A stretch of DNA of 64,000 bases from NCBI GenBank assembly GCA_905197955.1, contig CAJKAR010000001.1:1-64000 (forward strand), in the 5' to 3' direction. This DNA is from an uncultured Lentisphaeria bacterium (GTDB taxonomy: Bacteria > Verrucomicrobiota > Lentisphaeria > Victivallales > UBA1829). Positions 26,978 to 34,148 of the stretch are shown in pieces. Numbering within the stretch: position 1 is the stretch's first letter; the number at the start of each line of letters is the position of its first letter. The translations under genes were made by a program, and so were the position numbers. The notes below the pieces were generated by a model. That model was not told the origin of the DNA, searched no databases, and saw only the letters and a list, made by a program, of their open reading frames with translations.

Positions 26978-27423
26978 CAGGATCGGGAAAAGGGTATCGG
27001 ACCGCAGAGAGAGGAGTATTTGAAAAAAGCGATCTCCATTTTTCTCCTGTCGGACCTCCCGAGAATTCCACTGAACCAGAGGGATGGAAAATAAAAGTTT
27101 CTTCTCTTTTTTTCGCGGAGTTTCTGATAGATATGAACCAGAGGGGGAGTCCGCTTAAAAAGAGAAGGCAGGACAGAAAAAGAATCTTTGTTCTCTCCGA
27201 GAGCAAGTTTTTCCCCTTCCGTCATTTTTCTGACGAGCGCCTGATCGGACACCTTCTCCGGACTTCCGGGAGTTCCAAGGATTTCCAGCGGAACATTTCG
27301 GTAAAGATTAAAATGATTCGACTGCTCTGTAATCAGATGTTCGTCAAAACGGTCCGCCCGATAGCCGCAGGAACAGTTCAACAGAAGCAAAAGAGAGCAA
27401 AATATCAGAAAATAATTTCTCAT
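26977..27423 (-). CDS. Lipoprotein N-terminal part, likely 5' half of the propeller/TolC/GH gene
   Basis: A 148-codon frame. MRNYFLIFCSLLLLLNCSCG is a lipoprotein signal with a lipobox at LLNC. Residues up to ~106 look genuine. Beyond that the peptide (RSDRRKMEIAFFKYSS and so on) uses AGA/AGG arginine codons and looks out of frame, while the -1 frame has normal codon use and continues into the 865-codon gene. The switch point is an A7-G run in phase as A AAA AAG, the dnaX-type slippery heptamer. If translated alone, this yields a short lipoprotein. If shifted, it gives the N-terminus of a ~1014-residue outer-membrane lipoprotein. The start overlaps the upstream stop (ATGA). A true indel or sequencing error in the homopolymer is the alternative. 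Confidence 0.65.
   Translation of the reverse strand: MRNYFLIFCSLLLLLNCSCGYRADRFDEHLITEQSNHFNLYRNVPLEILGTPGSPEKVSDQALVRKMTEGEKLALGENKDSFSVLPSLFKRTPPLVHIYQKLREKKRRNFYFPSLWFSGILGRSDRRKMEIAFFKYSSLCGPIPFSRS
27106..27112 (-). promoter_or_regulatory. Candidate programmed -1 ribosomal frameshift site (A AAA AAG)
   Basis: On the minus strand the zero-frame codons are GAA AAA AAG, so the heptamer A_AAA_AAG is in the correct phase. A -1 slip moves reading into the frame of the 24380-26977 gene, which is open from ~27150. No clear downstream stem-loop was worked out. Recoding is inferred, not shown. Confidence 0.45.
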
Positions 27424-27902
27424 TTTTTGTTTTCTTTCCTGTTTTTGATCTTCTCAAGCAGATTCTGAAGAAGTTTTGCCGTATCAGATGTGTCTTGAAC
27501 GGGAAACGAATGCACCTCCGGCAAAACAGGAATTCCGAGATGCTGAAGCAATCCATCCAGACGCCGTTTGACGGTATCCAAATTGGAGGTCGATTTTTCA
27601 TGGGAATATCCGAACGGCAGCAGGAGGAAGAATCCTTCGGACTCCTGCCATACGGCCTCGGCGGAATCACATTCCGAGGTGATCTGATGAAGCAGCTGAT
27701 TTTGTTTTTCCGGTGTCTGATCTCTGGCATCCAGCAGAATCAGAGAAAGAGGAATTCCGCATTCACGCGCCATTCTGCAACTTTGTCCGAAAAGGTAGGA
27801 GAAGGTGGATTGGGAAACGGTCCCGTCGGCGACTTCACGTTCCGGCGACCCCGGTAAATTATCAGGCAAACTGTTCCAGGAGTAACGATAGATCTCCTCC
27901 AT
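27420..27902 (-). CDS. Degenerate GGDEF-like domain protein
   Basis: A 160-residue protein. FSYLFGQSCRMARECGIPLSLILLDA matches the first helix and strand of GGDEF domains, and LDTVKRRLDGLLQHLGIPVLP the later helix and strand. The signature GG(D/E)EF is replaced by SEGFF in QESEGFFLLLP, and the metal/nucleotide residues are missing, so it should not make c-di-GMP. It may bind a nucleotide or act as a scaffold, compare PelD. AGGAGG lies 5 bases before the ATG at 27902. The frame extends upstream but overlaps the previous gene. It overlaps the TackOD1-like gene by 41 bases and the lipoprotein gene by 4. A regulatory role in exopolysaccharide synthesis is inferred. Confidence 0.6.
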   Translation of the reverse strand: MEEIYRYSWNSLPDNLPGSPEREVADGTVSQSTFSYLFGQSCRMARECGIPLSLILLDARDQTPEKQNQLLHQITSECDSAEAVWQESEGFFLLLPFGYSHEKSTSNLDTVKRRLDGLLQHLGIPVLPEVHSFPVQDTSDTAKLLQNLLEKIKNRKENKK

Positions 27903-28806
27903 GACAGCCTCCTGTGGTTCCAAAATCCTTCCGGCATTGCAGACAGATGCATCGCACGCCAGGCACACTGAAATCTGTCCCGCAGGAGCTGCAATGACTG
28001 GACCGGATCAGTTTTTCATAATCCAGTCCGATGTGCCGCAAAATCCGGGAACACTTCGGGCAGCGCAGCTCATCGGAATCCGCCACCTGAAAATCCTGCG
28101 ACTTTCCGACATATCCGCATGGGAAATGATGAAACATTTCAGACGCCTGAAATTCGATTCCCCTGCATTGCGGACATGTTTCCCTGAAATTGATCTGGGG
28201 AGAGTGACATTGCGGACAACGATGAATTTTGTCAAAAATCTTTTTTTTCAGAATATTCCTTGCAACAAGATCATGAAGCAAATATAAGGCATCATCCTGA
28301 TCTCCTGCAAAAAAGTGCTCTACAACCGGATAATGGAAATCGCCATTTCTGTAAACTGGTTCAATCTCCAGTTTCTTTTCCCGGAGATTTTTCAGGAAAT
28401 CCTCCATTTTTGCCGGAACCACCGTCTGATACCAGAGAGAAGAATCCGGATCTTTGCTGTAACAGACCTCCAGTGTATCCAGCAGGCGGCAGAGTTCTTT
28501 GCGATCAAGATCTCGTTGAATCGCAAATTGAAATCTGTCCGGCAGAGAGGAAAAGGATTCTGCCAAAAGAATAAAAACCGGAGAGCGTTCCCTGGAAAGA
28601 CCGTCCCATCTGGAAAAAAGGCCATCCATGGAACAAAATCGGTTATAGGGATCAAAAAAAACGACTTCTCCATCACCAGTCTGTGAGGGAAGGTTGTTTT
28701 TGTTGTCTATAATCTGACAGGAAAGCCCGATAACCTGGAGTGTCGTTTGAAAATAGGATTGCAGACTCAGATCATCCGAAATGAGAATAAGACATCTCTT
28801 TGACAT
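27862..28806 (-). CDS. TackOD1-like multi-zinc-ribbon protein with receiver-like N-terminus
   Basis: A 314-residue protein. Residues ~1-110 resemble a response-regulator fold (KRCLILISDDLSLQSYFQTTL, VVFFDPYN, VFILLAES) but the phosphorylated Asp region is altered. The C-terminal ~130 residues carry repeated CxxC pairs (CPQC, CPQC, CGYVG with CPKC, CSSC, CLQC). HHFPCGYVGKSQDF and RCPKCSRILRHIGLDY are the hallmark block I associate with the TackOD1 (thaumarchaeal output domain 1) family. Such proteins occur beside GGDEF proteins and polysaccharide genes. First gene of the exopolysaccharide operon, probably a sensor or regulator. The biochemical function of the family is unknown to me. Confidence 0.65.
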   Translation of the reverse strand: MSKRCLILISDDLSLQSYFQTTLQVIGLSCQIIDNKNNLPSQTGDGEVVFFDPYNRFCSMDGLFSRWDGLSRERSPVFILLAESFSSLPDRFQFAIQRDLDRKELCRLLDTLEVCYSKDPDSSLWYQTVVPAKMEDFLKNLREKKLEIEPVYRNGDFHYPVVEHFFAGDQDDALYLLHDLVARNILKKKIFDKIHRCPQCHSPQINFRETCPQCRGIEFQASEMFHHFPCGYVGKSQDFQVADSDELRCPKCSRILRHIGLDYEKLIRSSHCSSCGTDFSVPGVRCICLQCRKDFGTTGGCHGGDLSLLLEQFA

Positions 28807-28899
28807 TATTTCCCCCGTTCCGTTACAGGTTGCTAAAACCGCACATCCTTCCGATGCAGCAAATTTTTACTAACTGCTTGTTATGGAATCTCTTGGATT

Positions 28900-28927
28900 A
28901 CTATACTCCATTGCTTGTCAAATGCAA
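28900..28927 (-). promoter_or_regulatory. Probable promoter of the exopolysaccharide operon
   Basis: On the minus strand, TTGCAT (28927..28922), 16 bases, then TATAGT (28905..28900). This predicts a ~90-base leader before the first gene at 28806. A TTGACA also lies here, but its spacing to TATAGT is only 10 bases. Confidence 0.45.
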
Positions 28928-29070
28928 ACCAGGAAAGAGAGATCCTGCAATATTGAGACGGGAATGGGGCAATAGATCTGTTGTTTCATCCGATTTCAAG
29001 CATGAGAGTTTTCCGGATTTGGATCAGGAAATCCGGCATGGAGTGGGACGAAAAGAATTTGGATCTCTCT

Positions 29071-29685
29071 TCATTTTCTGCTTCCGGACACCGAATTCTC
29101 CCGTAGTAAACGTCCATTATCATTCCATTCTCCATACATTCTGTTTTTCCTGCTGTTCTGCAATAATTTTTCTAAACGGGAGCGAAACAGTTCGGGTTGT
29201 TTTTTCTTGATTTGAATGGTATCAATCCGAACCCGTTGATAAAGAGGCGGGAATTTTTGAAAATGAGTCCATGCCTCGGAATCTGCTTGAAGAGCAGCCA
29301 GAATATCCGGATCGATTACGAATCCACTTTCCGACATATCCGGCAGCAGAGCTCTTCCTGCATCAGTCATTCGTCCCATTTTCTCCATTCGGCGACAGCG
29401 TTCTTTGTTCAGTTCAGACCACTGGCTCTCTTTCCGCCGCGGAACCAGTTTCTGAACGGTTACACCGTTGTCCATTTTTTTTACGGTACTGTCAATCCAG
29501 CCGAAACACATAGCTTCCTCGACGGCATCGACATACCAGAAAGTTCCGTCATCCACCGGCCGTCCTCTCTTTACGGCAACCCAGCATTCTTTTTGCGTAT
29601 TATGGTTTTCTGCAAGCCATGTTCTCAAATCCTCACGATTCCGTGCAGATAATAAATTCACAAAATCCGTTTTTCTGCTATTCAT
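29071..29685 (-). CDS. YdeI/OmpD-associated family protein
   Basis: A 204-residue protein with the family pattern: FVNLLSARNREDLRTWLAENH, ECWVAVKRG, YVDAVEEAMCFGWIDSTVKK and LVPRRKESQWSELNKERCRRM, then a helical tail. Members are cytosolic, stress-linked or bacteriocin-tolerance proteins of unclear mechanism. Length is normal for the family. It stands alone, 265 bases from the start of the exopolysaccharide operon, on the same strand. Some promoter elements of that operon lie between. No special features. Confidence 0.85.
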   Translation of the reverse strand: MNSRKTDFVNLLSARNREDLRTWLAENHNTQKECWVAVKRGRPVDDGTFWYVDAVEEAMCFGWIDSTVKKMDNGVTVQKLVPRRKESQWSELNKERCRRMEKMGRMTDAGRALLPDMSESGFVIDPDILAALQADSEAWTHFQKFPPLYQRVRIDTIQIKKKQPELFRSRLEKLLQNSRKNRMYGEWNDNGRLLRENSVSGSRK

Positions 29686-29767
29686 TTCTATTCCTGCCGA
29701 CTTCTCATAGATGGTCCCTGCTGAATGGAGATTCGTATTCCGGTAAGATAGCTTCTCTTTGAGGACA

Positions 29768-29902
29768 TTACAAGACGAGTTGTCTCAATACAGAAAGCAC
29801 TGCGGAGCGCAGATCCATAGAAACGCCCCAAGAATCGGAATATTGTTTCGGATTACGATTCAGAAAGAAAGTCTCGACCAGGAATTCATGAATACAAGAC
29901 AT
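29768..29902 (-). CDS. Possible 44-residue small protein or gene remnant
   Basis: ATG at 29902 to TAA at 29768 encodes a peptide of ordinary composition (MSCIHEFLVETFF, YSDSWGVSMDLRSAVLSVLR). There is no ribosome-binding site and no recognised family. It sits between the YdeI gene and tRNA-Arg, a common place for decayed inserted DNA. The rest of 29686-29983 shows only the tRNA promoter. Confidence 0.25.
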   Translation of the reverse strand: MSCIHEFLVETFFLNRNPKQYSDSWGVSMDLRSAVLSVLRQLVL

Positions 29903-29940
29903 TCTGAAAATATTTTTTAGAAAAAAACAGGGAAATCATG

Positions 29941-29968
29941 TTGCGAAATATAAAAAAGACTGTATAGT
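29941..29968 (+). promoter_or_regulatory. Promoter of tRNA-Arg
   Basis: TTGCGA (29941-29946), 16 bases, TATAGT (29963-29968). Start expected about 10 bases before the tRNA. Confidence 0.55.
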
Positions 29969-29983
29969 AATGGATATTGTGTT

Positions 29984-30060
29984 GCACTCGTAGCTCAGTT
30001 GGATAGAGCGATTGCCTCCGGAGCAATAGGTCGTGAGTTCGAACCTCGCCGAGTGCACCA
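29984..30060 (+). tRNA. tRNA-Arg (anticodon CCG)
   Basis: Acceptor arms GCACTCG and CGAGTGC pair fully. Anticodon stem ATTGC/GCAAT encloses loop CTCCGGA, so the anticodon is CCG and reads CGG. The T-arm contains GTTCGAA, and CCA is encoded at 30058-30060. A run of T follows as terminator. Confidence 0.96.
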
Positions 30061-30501
30061 TTTTTTTTGTTCAAATTTCAGATAAAAATTAAAAAAGCTG
30101 TTTTCCTGGCAACAATTCTGGCTACAATAAAAAATCCCGGAATATAAATCGGAATTTTTATCTTTCTGCAAATATCTGGTTAAACACACATTTTATGGGA
30201 ATCGTGGTATTCAAAGCATCCAACGGATGGAAATCGGCATTAAAGTTTTCCGGAGTATTTTGAAAGAATACTCGTTGAAGCAGCTATCGCAACCGTATTT
30301 TTTCTACATGAACAGATCTTTCCCGGAAAGAATCCTGTTTTCTTCCACTTCAGTCCGGCACGCGAGGTATTCGACAATGAATCTTCTGGAAATATAAAAA
30401 TGAAATTTCAAAATTTTGCATGCCCGGTTTTCCCCGAAGTATTCTGCTTTATCCACAGAATACTCCGGGAAACCGGACATGCATGCACAGTCAAAGAAAA
30501 T
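30061..30501. other. Intergenic region downstream of tRNA-Arg with a possible gene remnant
   Basis: No intact gene. From 30244 (just after an in-frame TAA) a plus-strand frame is open to 30678 and reads like protein in its first ~50 codons (EYFERILVEAAIATVFF, then FFHFSPAREVFD), with no start codon or ribosome site. This suggests decayed coding DNA. The right part holds the large hairpin at 30418-30482. Confidence 0.3.
30418..30482 (-). terminator. Large imperfect stem-loop downstream of the Gfo/Idh gene
   Basis: About 27 base pairs form between 30418-30446 and 30456-30482, with two mismatches and two single-base bulges around a 9-base loop. It lies 20 bases beyond the stop of the minus-strand Gfo/Idh gene. 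The following AAAATTTT is a weak tail, so it may terminate, protect the mRNA 3' end, or be a repeat element. Confidence 0.55.
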
Positions 30502-32034
30502 TTAGAATTTAATGTCCCAGCCATTGCGGTTAACGGGACGCTTCAGCCAGGCGGGATCGCCAGTGTTGTTGGCGAAGGTGCACTTGACCGGATCCCAGTC
30601 GAAGCTCGTATCATAAACATAACTCATATTGCACAACTGACAGAGAATCGCGGCACGGGCACCGGTCTCGGCAGGTGAAATCGTGGTCTTGCGGGAAATA
30701 CAGCATTCGACAAAGTTCTGTTCCTGAAGCGGACTCTTATAAAGCTGAACTTTGGCATCGGCAAGTTTGAAATAATTGTCGAGAGTGTCAAGACAGTTTG
30801 CAAGACGGTCATCCTTTTTCTGCGAAGGATCAAATCCATAATCTTCGCCGATGGACGCGGCAATTTTCTTCATCTTGCTGAATGAAGCGTCTTCCAGAGC
30901 TTTGCGGTTTTCCGGAGTCGGCTTGACCCCCTTCCCTACCCACACGGCAATACGGCCGCGATTGACTGCCACAATTCCCTTGGTTCCATAAAAAATGGTT
31001 CCCCAGGTGCTGAACGGATTATGCTGAATAATGCAGCCGTCTGCAAGGACAAATTTCATACCGAACTGACGGCGTCCGCCATGAATCGGATTCGCCGAAT
31101 ACGGTTCTTCGGAACGGATCACCTTCACAGGACCGGATTTATCAAGGTCAAGTCCCCATTGTGCGATGTCAAGATGATGGGCTCCCCAGTCACCGTTATA
31201 GCCTGTACCGTAATTGTCGTCAAAACGCCAGAACATCGGATAGAAATTCGCTACTTTGCGCGGCGCACACTGATCCGAGTAGGGAGACCAGGGCGCAGGA
31301 CCAAGCCACATGTCCCAATCGACATCCTTATTGGGAGCGGACTCTGTTGAGATATCCTGGAACTTCTTTTCCTCTCCGTTCCACTGACAGAAGAAGCGGT
31401 GCGGATGCGAAGGACCTCCCAAATTCGCAGGGAAATTCGCGATATCGGTATTGTTCTGGGCAGAAGCATTGCCGTAATTGCAGTCCACATACTTGATCTT
31501 GCCGATGAAGCCGTTGCGGACGATCATACAGGCGGTCCGGAACTCGCGCCAGGAGCGCTGCATGGCACCGGTCTGGAACACCCGTTTGAATTTCTTCTGA
31601 GCCTTCATGACCAGAAGAGCCTCTTCCACAGAGAAGGTCAGGGGTTTTTCGCAGTAAACATCTTTTCCGGCCTTCATGGCCTCGCAGGAAATGTAAGCAT
31701 GCCAGTGATCGGGAGTTGCAATGCAGACGGCGTTGATATCTTTATCCTTGATGATATCACGGAAATCGGCAACGGCTCTGCACTTGGCAAGCGAAGCTTT
31801 TTTGTTCTTTTTATAATAATCATTGACGTATTTGGCTCCGGCTTCCCGACGGACTCTGTCGCAGTCGCAAACAGCTTTTACAACCACATTTTTCTGTTTG
31901 ATGATATTGGGAACCAGAACGGTACGTCCTTGAATTCCGTAGCCGATGAAGGCAATTTTGACTGTTTTCTCCGCGGTTCCGACTGTTGATTTGCCAGACG
32001 TTTTAACCGTGCCTTTTTTCACTTTTTCTGCCAT
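30502..32034 (-). CDS. Gfo/Idh/MocA family oxidoreductase (long form)
   Basis: A 510-residue protein. A Lys-rich start (MAEKVKKGTVKTSGK) precedes the Rossmann fold (TVKIAFIGYGIQGRTVL). CIATPDHWHAYISCEAMKAGKDVYCEKPLTFSVEEA contains the ATPDHWH and EKPL catalytic motifs. GDWGAHHLDIAQWGL is typical of the long secreted-type Gfo/Idh group of Planctomycetota and Lentisphaerota. Here there is no Tat or Sec signal, so it is cytoplasmic. AGGAG lies 10 bases before the ATG at 32034. An in-frame start at 32073 has no site. It is divergent from the GntR/LacI-pseudopilin-GH42-like operon and probably belongs to the same sugar pathway. Confidence 0.88.
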   Translation of the reverse strand: MAEKVKKGTVKTSGKSTVGTAEKTVKIAFIGYGIQGRTVLVPNIIKQKNVVVKAVCDCDRVRREAGAKYVNDYYKKNKKASLAKCRAVADFRDIIKDKDINAVCIATPDHWHAYISCEAMKAGKDVYCEKPLTFSVEEALLVMKAQKKFKRVFQTGAMQRSWREFRTACMIVRNGFIGKIKYVDCNYGNASAQNNTDIANFPANLGGPSHPHRFFCQWNGEEKKFQDISTESAPNKDVDWDMWLGPAPWSPYSDQCAPRKVANFYPMFWRFDDNYGTGYNGDWGAHHLDIAQWGLDLDKSGPVKVIRSEEPYSANPIHGGRRQFGMKFVLADGCIIQHNPFSTWGTIFYGTKGIVAVNRGRIAVWVGKGVKPTPENRKALEDASFSKMKKIAASIGEDYGFDPSQKKDDRLANCLDTLDNYFKLADAKVQLYKSPLQEQNFVECCISRKTTISPAETGARAAILCQLCNMSYVYDTSFDWDPVKCTFANNTGDPAWLKRPVNRNGWDIKF

Positions 32035-32302
32035 GATACCTATGCTCCTGTTTGAAATTCCATTATGGAACAAAACTGAGAAATATAATATAATGTACTT
32101 CTTTCTGTGAAAATATCAACTATCTGAATAAACGAATGTCTTTTTACAACTTTCCAACTTGCTGAAATCATCATTTTCTTCGGATTTCATAGGAAGAAGA
32201 ATCAACGTCCCACCCCTCCGGACAACATGCAGCGTTGTTCTTCAAGACCTGTTATGAAAAACGATGATATAAGAAAACTGCTTCCTTTTTGAAAAAGAGG
32301 TC

Positions 32303-32331
32303 TTGACAATATCATTGGAATATGGTATAAT
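32303..32331 (+). promoter_or_regulatory. Sigma-70 promoter of the regulator-pseudopilin-hydrolase operon
   Basis: TTGACA (32303-32308), 17 bases, TATAAT (32326-32331): perfect consensus hexamers and spacing. The first gene starts at 32373. The rest of the divergent region 32035-32302 shows no gene. Confidence 0.8.
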
Positions 32332-32343
32332 TATATGGTATAA
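32321..32343 (+). promoter_or_regulatory. Direct-repeat operator candidate TATGGTATAA x2
   Basis: TATGGTATAA occurs at 32321-32330 and 32334-32343, 13 bases apart, covering the -10 box and start site. A near-palindrome TTATAT-G-GTATAA overlaps it. This is a plausible site for the GntR/LacI hybrid encoded 30 bases downstream. Confidence 0.45.
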
Positions 32344-32372
32344 CCAAGAAAAATTACAGGAAAGAATTCTGG

Positions 32373-33440
32373 ATGAACAACAGCATACTGGACTATGAAC
32401 CCCTCTATGAAAAGCTGCGGAAAAAGCTGCTGGAACAAATTGAGGAGGAACATCTGACTTCTCTGCCGAATGAAAAGGAACTGATGTCCCGCTATCATGT
32501 CTCACGCAACACATTGCGCAGGGCGATTCTGGAATTGACAAAGGCGAAAATACTGCGTCCGGTTCAGGGAATCGGAACACTGGTGAACCCGGTTTCGGAT
32601 CTGAAGGAGGACAGTCAGATTCTGTTGATCTATGATGTTGCAATGCCGGTATATCAGCAGGAAATTTTCCGTGAGCTGCTGTTCCGGCTCGGACAGAGCA
32701 GACTGCGAACCAGTGTACTGATGGTTGACAAGGAAAATGTCGATGCCGACATTCTGAAATCCCATCTGAAAGAGTGTGATGCGGTAATCGTTGATATGTA
32801 CTGCAGTTTTTCGCCGATCATCCGCGAGCAGGTGGCACAGTGCGGTAAAAAGCGGATCTGTCTGCGATGGGATGCAACCCGTTTTCAGTTTCCGTCAGTA
32901 GAAACAGATCTGGCGGAAGGGGTTTATTTGCTGACGAAGCATCTGCTGGATCTCGGTCACCGAAAGTTCCTGCTGATGATGAATGCAAATGACTCACTGA
33001 GAATGTCCGGCCTGCTGCGGGCTCTTGCGGAATACGGTCTTGATCTTTCTGCTGTTCATATACTGTACCGCAACAACTGGATCAATCCGTTCAGAGAGCG
33101 GACTGGCAACATGGCGTATGCACGTCAAATGTTGATGGAAAGGACCGATGAAACCGCAATTCTCTGCAATAATGACTGCATTGCTCTTTGCGCGGAAGAA
33201 CTTCTTCTCACCAATAAGATCCGAATTCCGGAAGATGTTTCGGTCGTCGGATTCGACAACATTGCCGATTCCGCTGATTTCCCGGTTCCGCTGACGACCT
33301 GTTCCGGAAACATGGAGGAACTGATTCGGGAAGCAATCGCCTATCTGTTTTCCAATAGAAAACCCAATGAAATATTTTATAAAAAAATTATGCCGGAACT
33401 GGTGATCCGTCAATCCACCGGTCCCGCAAAACAACTATAA
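32373..33440 (+). CDS. GntR-type HTH regulator with LacI-like sensor domain
   Basis: A 355-residue protein. The GntR winged helix (~6-72) contains [25 protein letters not shown] and PVQGIGTLV. The LacI-like effector part (~80-350) contains [31 protein letters not shown] and [15 protein letters not shown]. It is probably a sugar-responsive repressor of its own operon. AGGAAAG precedes the ATG at 32373. Domain order and length match the regulator at 15109-16167, and each is followed at once by a pseudopilin gene. Confidence 0.88.
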   Translation: MNNSILDYEPLYEKLRKKLLEQIEEEHLTSLPNEKELMSRYHVSRNTLRRAILELTKAKILRPVQGIGTLVNPVSDLKEDSQILLIYDVAMPVYQQEIFRELLFRLGQSRLRTSVLMVDKENVDADILKSHLKECDAVIVDMYCSFSPIIREQVAQCGKKRICLRWDATRFQFPSVETDLAEGVYLLTKHLLDLGHRKFLLMMNANDSLRMSGLLRALAEYGLDLSAVHILYRNNWINPFRERTGNMAYARQMLMERTDETAILCNNDCIALCAEELLLTNKIRIPEDVSVVGFDNIADSADFPVPLTTCSGNMEELIREAIAYLFSNRKPNEIFYKKIMPELVIRQSTGPAKQL

Positions 33441-33456
33441 AAGGAGGAACGGATCC

Positions 33457-34131
33457 ATGTCGAAAAGAAGAGATAGAATATTCACACTTATAGAACTTTT
33501 AGTTGTGATTGCAATTATTGCAATTCTTGTTTCCATACTTCTTCCTGCACTTCAGAAAGCGAAAGCTTCCGGATTGAAGACAAACTGCATTTCCAATTTG
33601 AAGCAGTGGAGTCTGGCATTTGCCTCGTATGCGGGGGATAACAACGATATGGTCCCCTGGAAGAGTTCGGACTGCAACAACCGAGGACGGCATGTACTGG
33701 ATCTTACCTTCAAGTATTTAATAAAATCAAACCTCTCAATTTTTGATTACAATACAAAAGAACTTCAAAAACTGCTCTGCCCGGCACCTCCACTCAAAGC
33801 CGATGGCTGGATCTCTCGCAGTCTTTACGGCGTCAATTACGCGGTTTCCGGAAACATGTGGGTCAATGAATCAAAACCCATGAAAATGTATTTTTCCGCC
33901 TACAAATCGCCGTCGCTGGTTTTTCTTGAGGCAGACAATGCCAGGCAGCTGTATATTTCAACGCCGGTGGAAGTTGCCCCGCAGACAATCGCTCCGATGA
34001 GCAAAACCTTCCACTATCTTCATAGCGGGACGGCAAATCTGCTGTTTTTAGACGGGCATACGGGACTCTGCCGTCCGCCGGTCAACAAATGGAGTCAGCT
34101 CCAGAACGGGTATGCGTTTTATGTAGAATAA
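33457..34131 (+). CDS. Pseudopilin-like protein, H-X9-DG type
   Basis: A 224-residue protein. [20 protein letters not shown] is a short basic leader plus prepilin cleavage/methylation motif (F-TLIE, Glu5 present). The hydrophobic helix ends at [29 protein letters not shown] and the C-terminal [19 protein letters not shown] (H-X9-DG) define the family. AAAGGAGGA lies upstream of the ATG, and only 16 bases separate it from the regulator gene. The large hydrolase gene follows after 17 bases, so all three form one transcript. Role unknown: possibly part of a type II secretion pseudopilus specific to this locus. Confidence 0.88.
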   Translation: MSKRRDRIFTLIELLVVIAIIAILVSILLPALQKAKASGLKTNCISNLKQWSLAFASYAGDNNDMVPWKSSDCNNRGRHVLDLTFKYLIKSNLSIFDYNTKELQKLLCPAPPLKADGWISRSLYGVNYAVSGNMWVNESKPMKMYFSAYKSPSLVFLEADNARQLYISTPVEVAPQTIAPMSKTFHYLHSGTANLLFLDGHTGLCRPPVNKWSQLQNGYAFYVE

Positions 34132-34148
34132 AAAATCGGAGAAAATCA

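Noticed and set aside
26961..27206. Alternative coding frame (FHPSGSVEFSGGPTGE and following) inside the lipoprotein gene
   Set aside because: It also reads like protein and could be the true middle of the fused gene if two indels were present, but it needs two frame changes instead of one and its third-position GC is much lower than its neighbours. Kept only as an alternative.
28903..28921. TTGACA as -35 of the exopolysaccharide promoter
   Set aside because: Spacing to TATAGT is only 10 bases; TTGCAT upstream gives the right spacing.
29886..30074. 62-codon minus-strand frame across tRNA-Arg
   Set aside because: It is the reverse strand of the tRNA gene. Such RTHDLLLRRQSLYPTELR peptides are a known false translation of tRNA genes.
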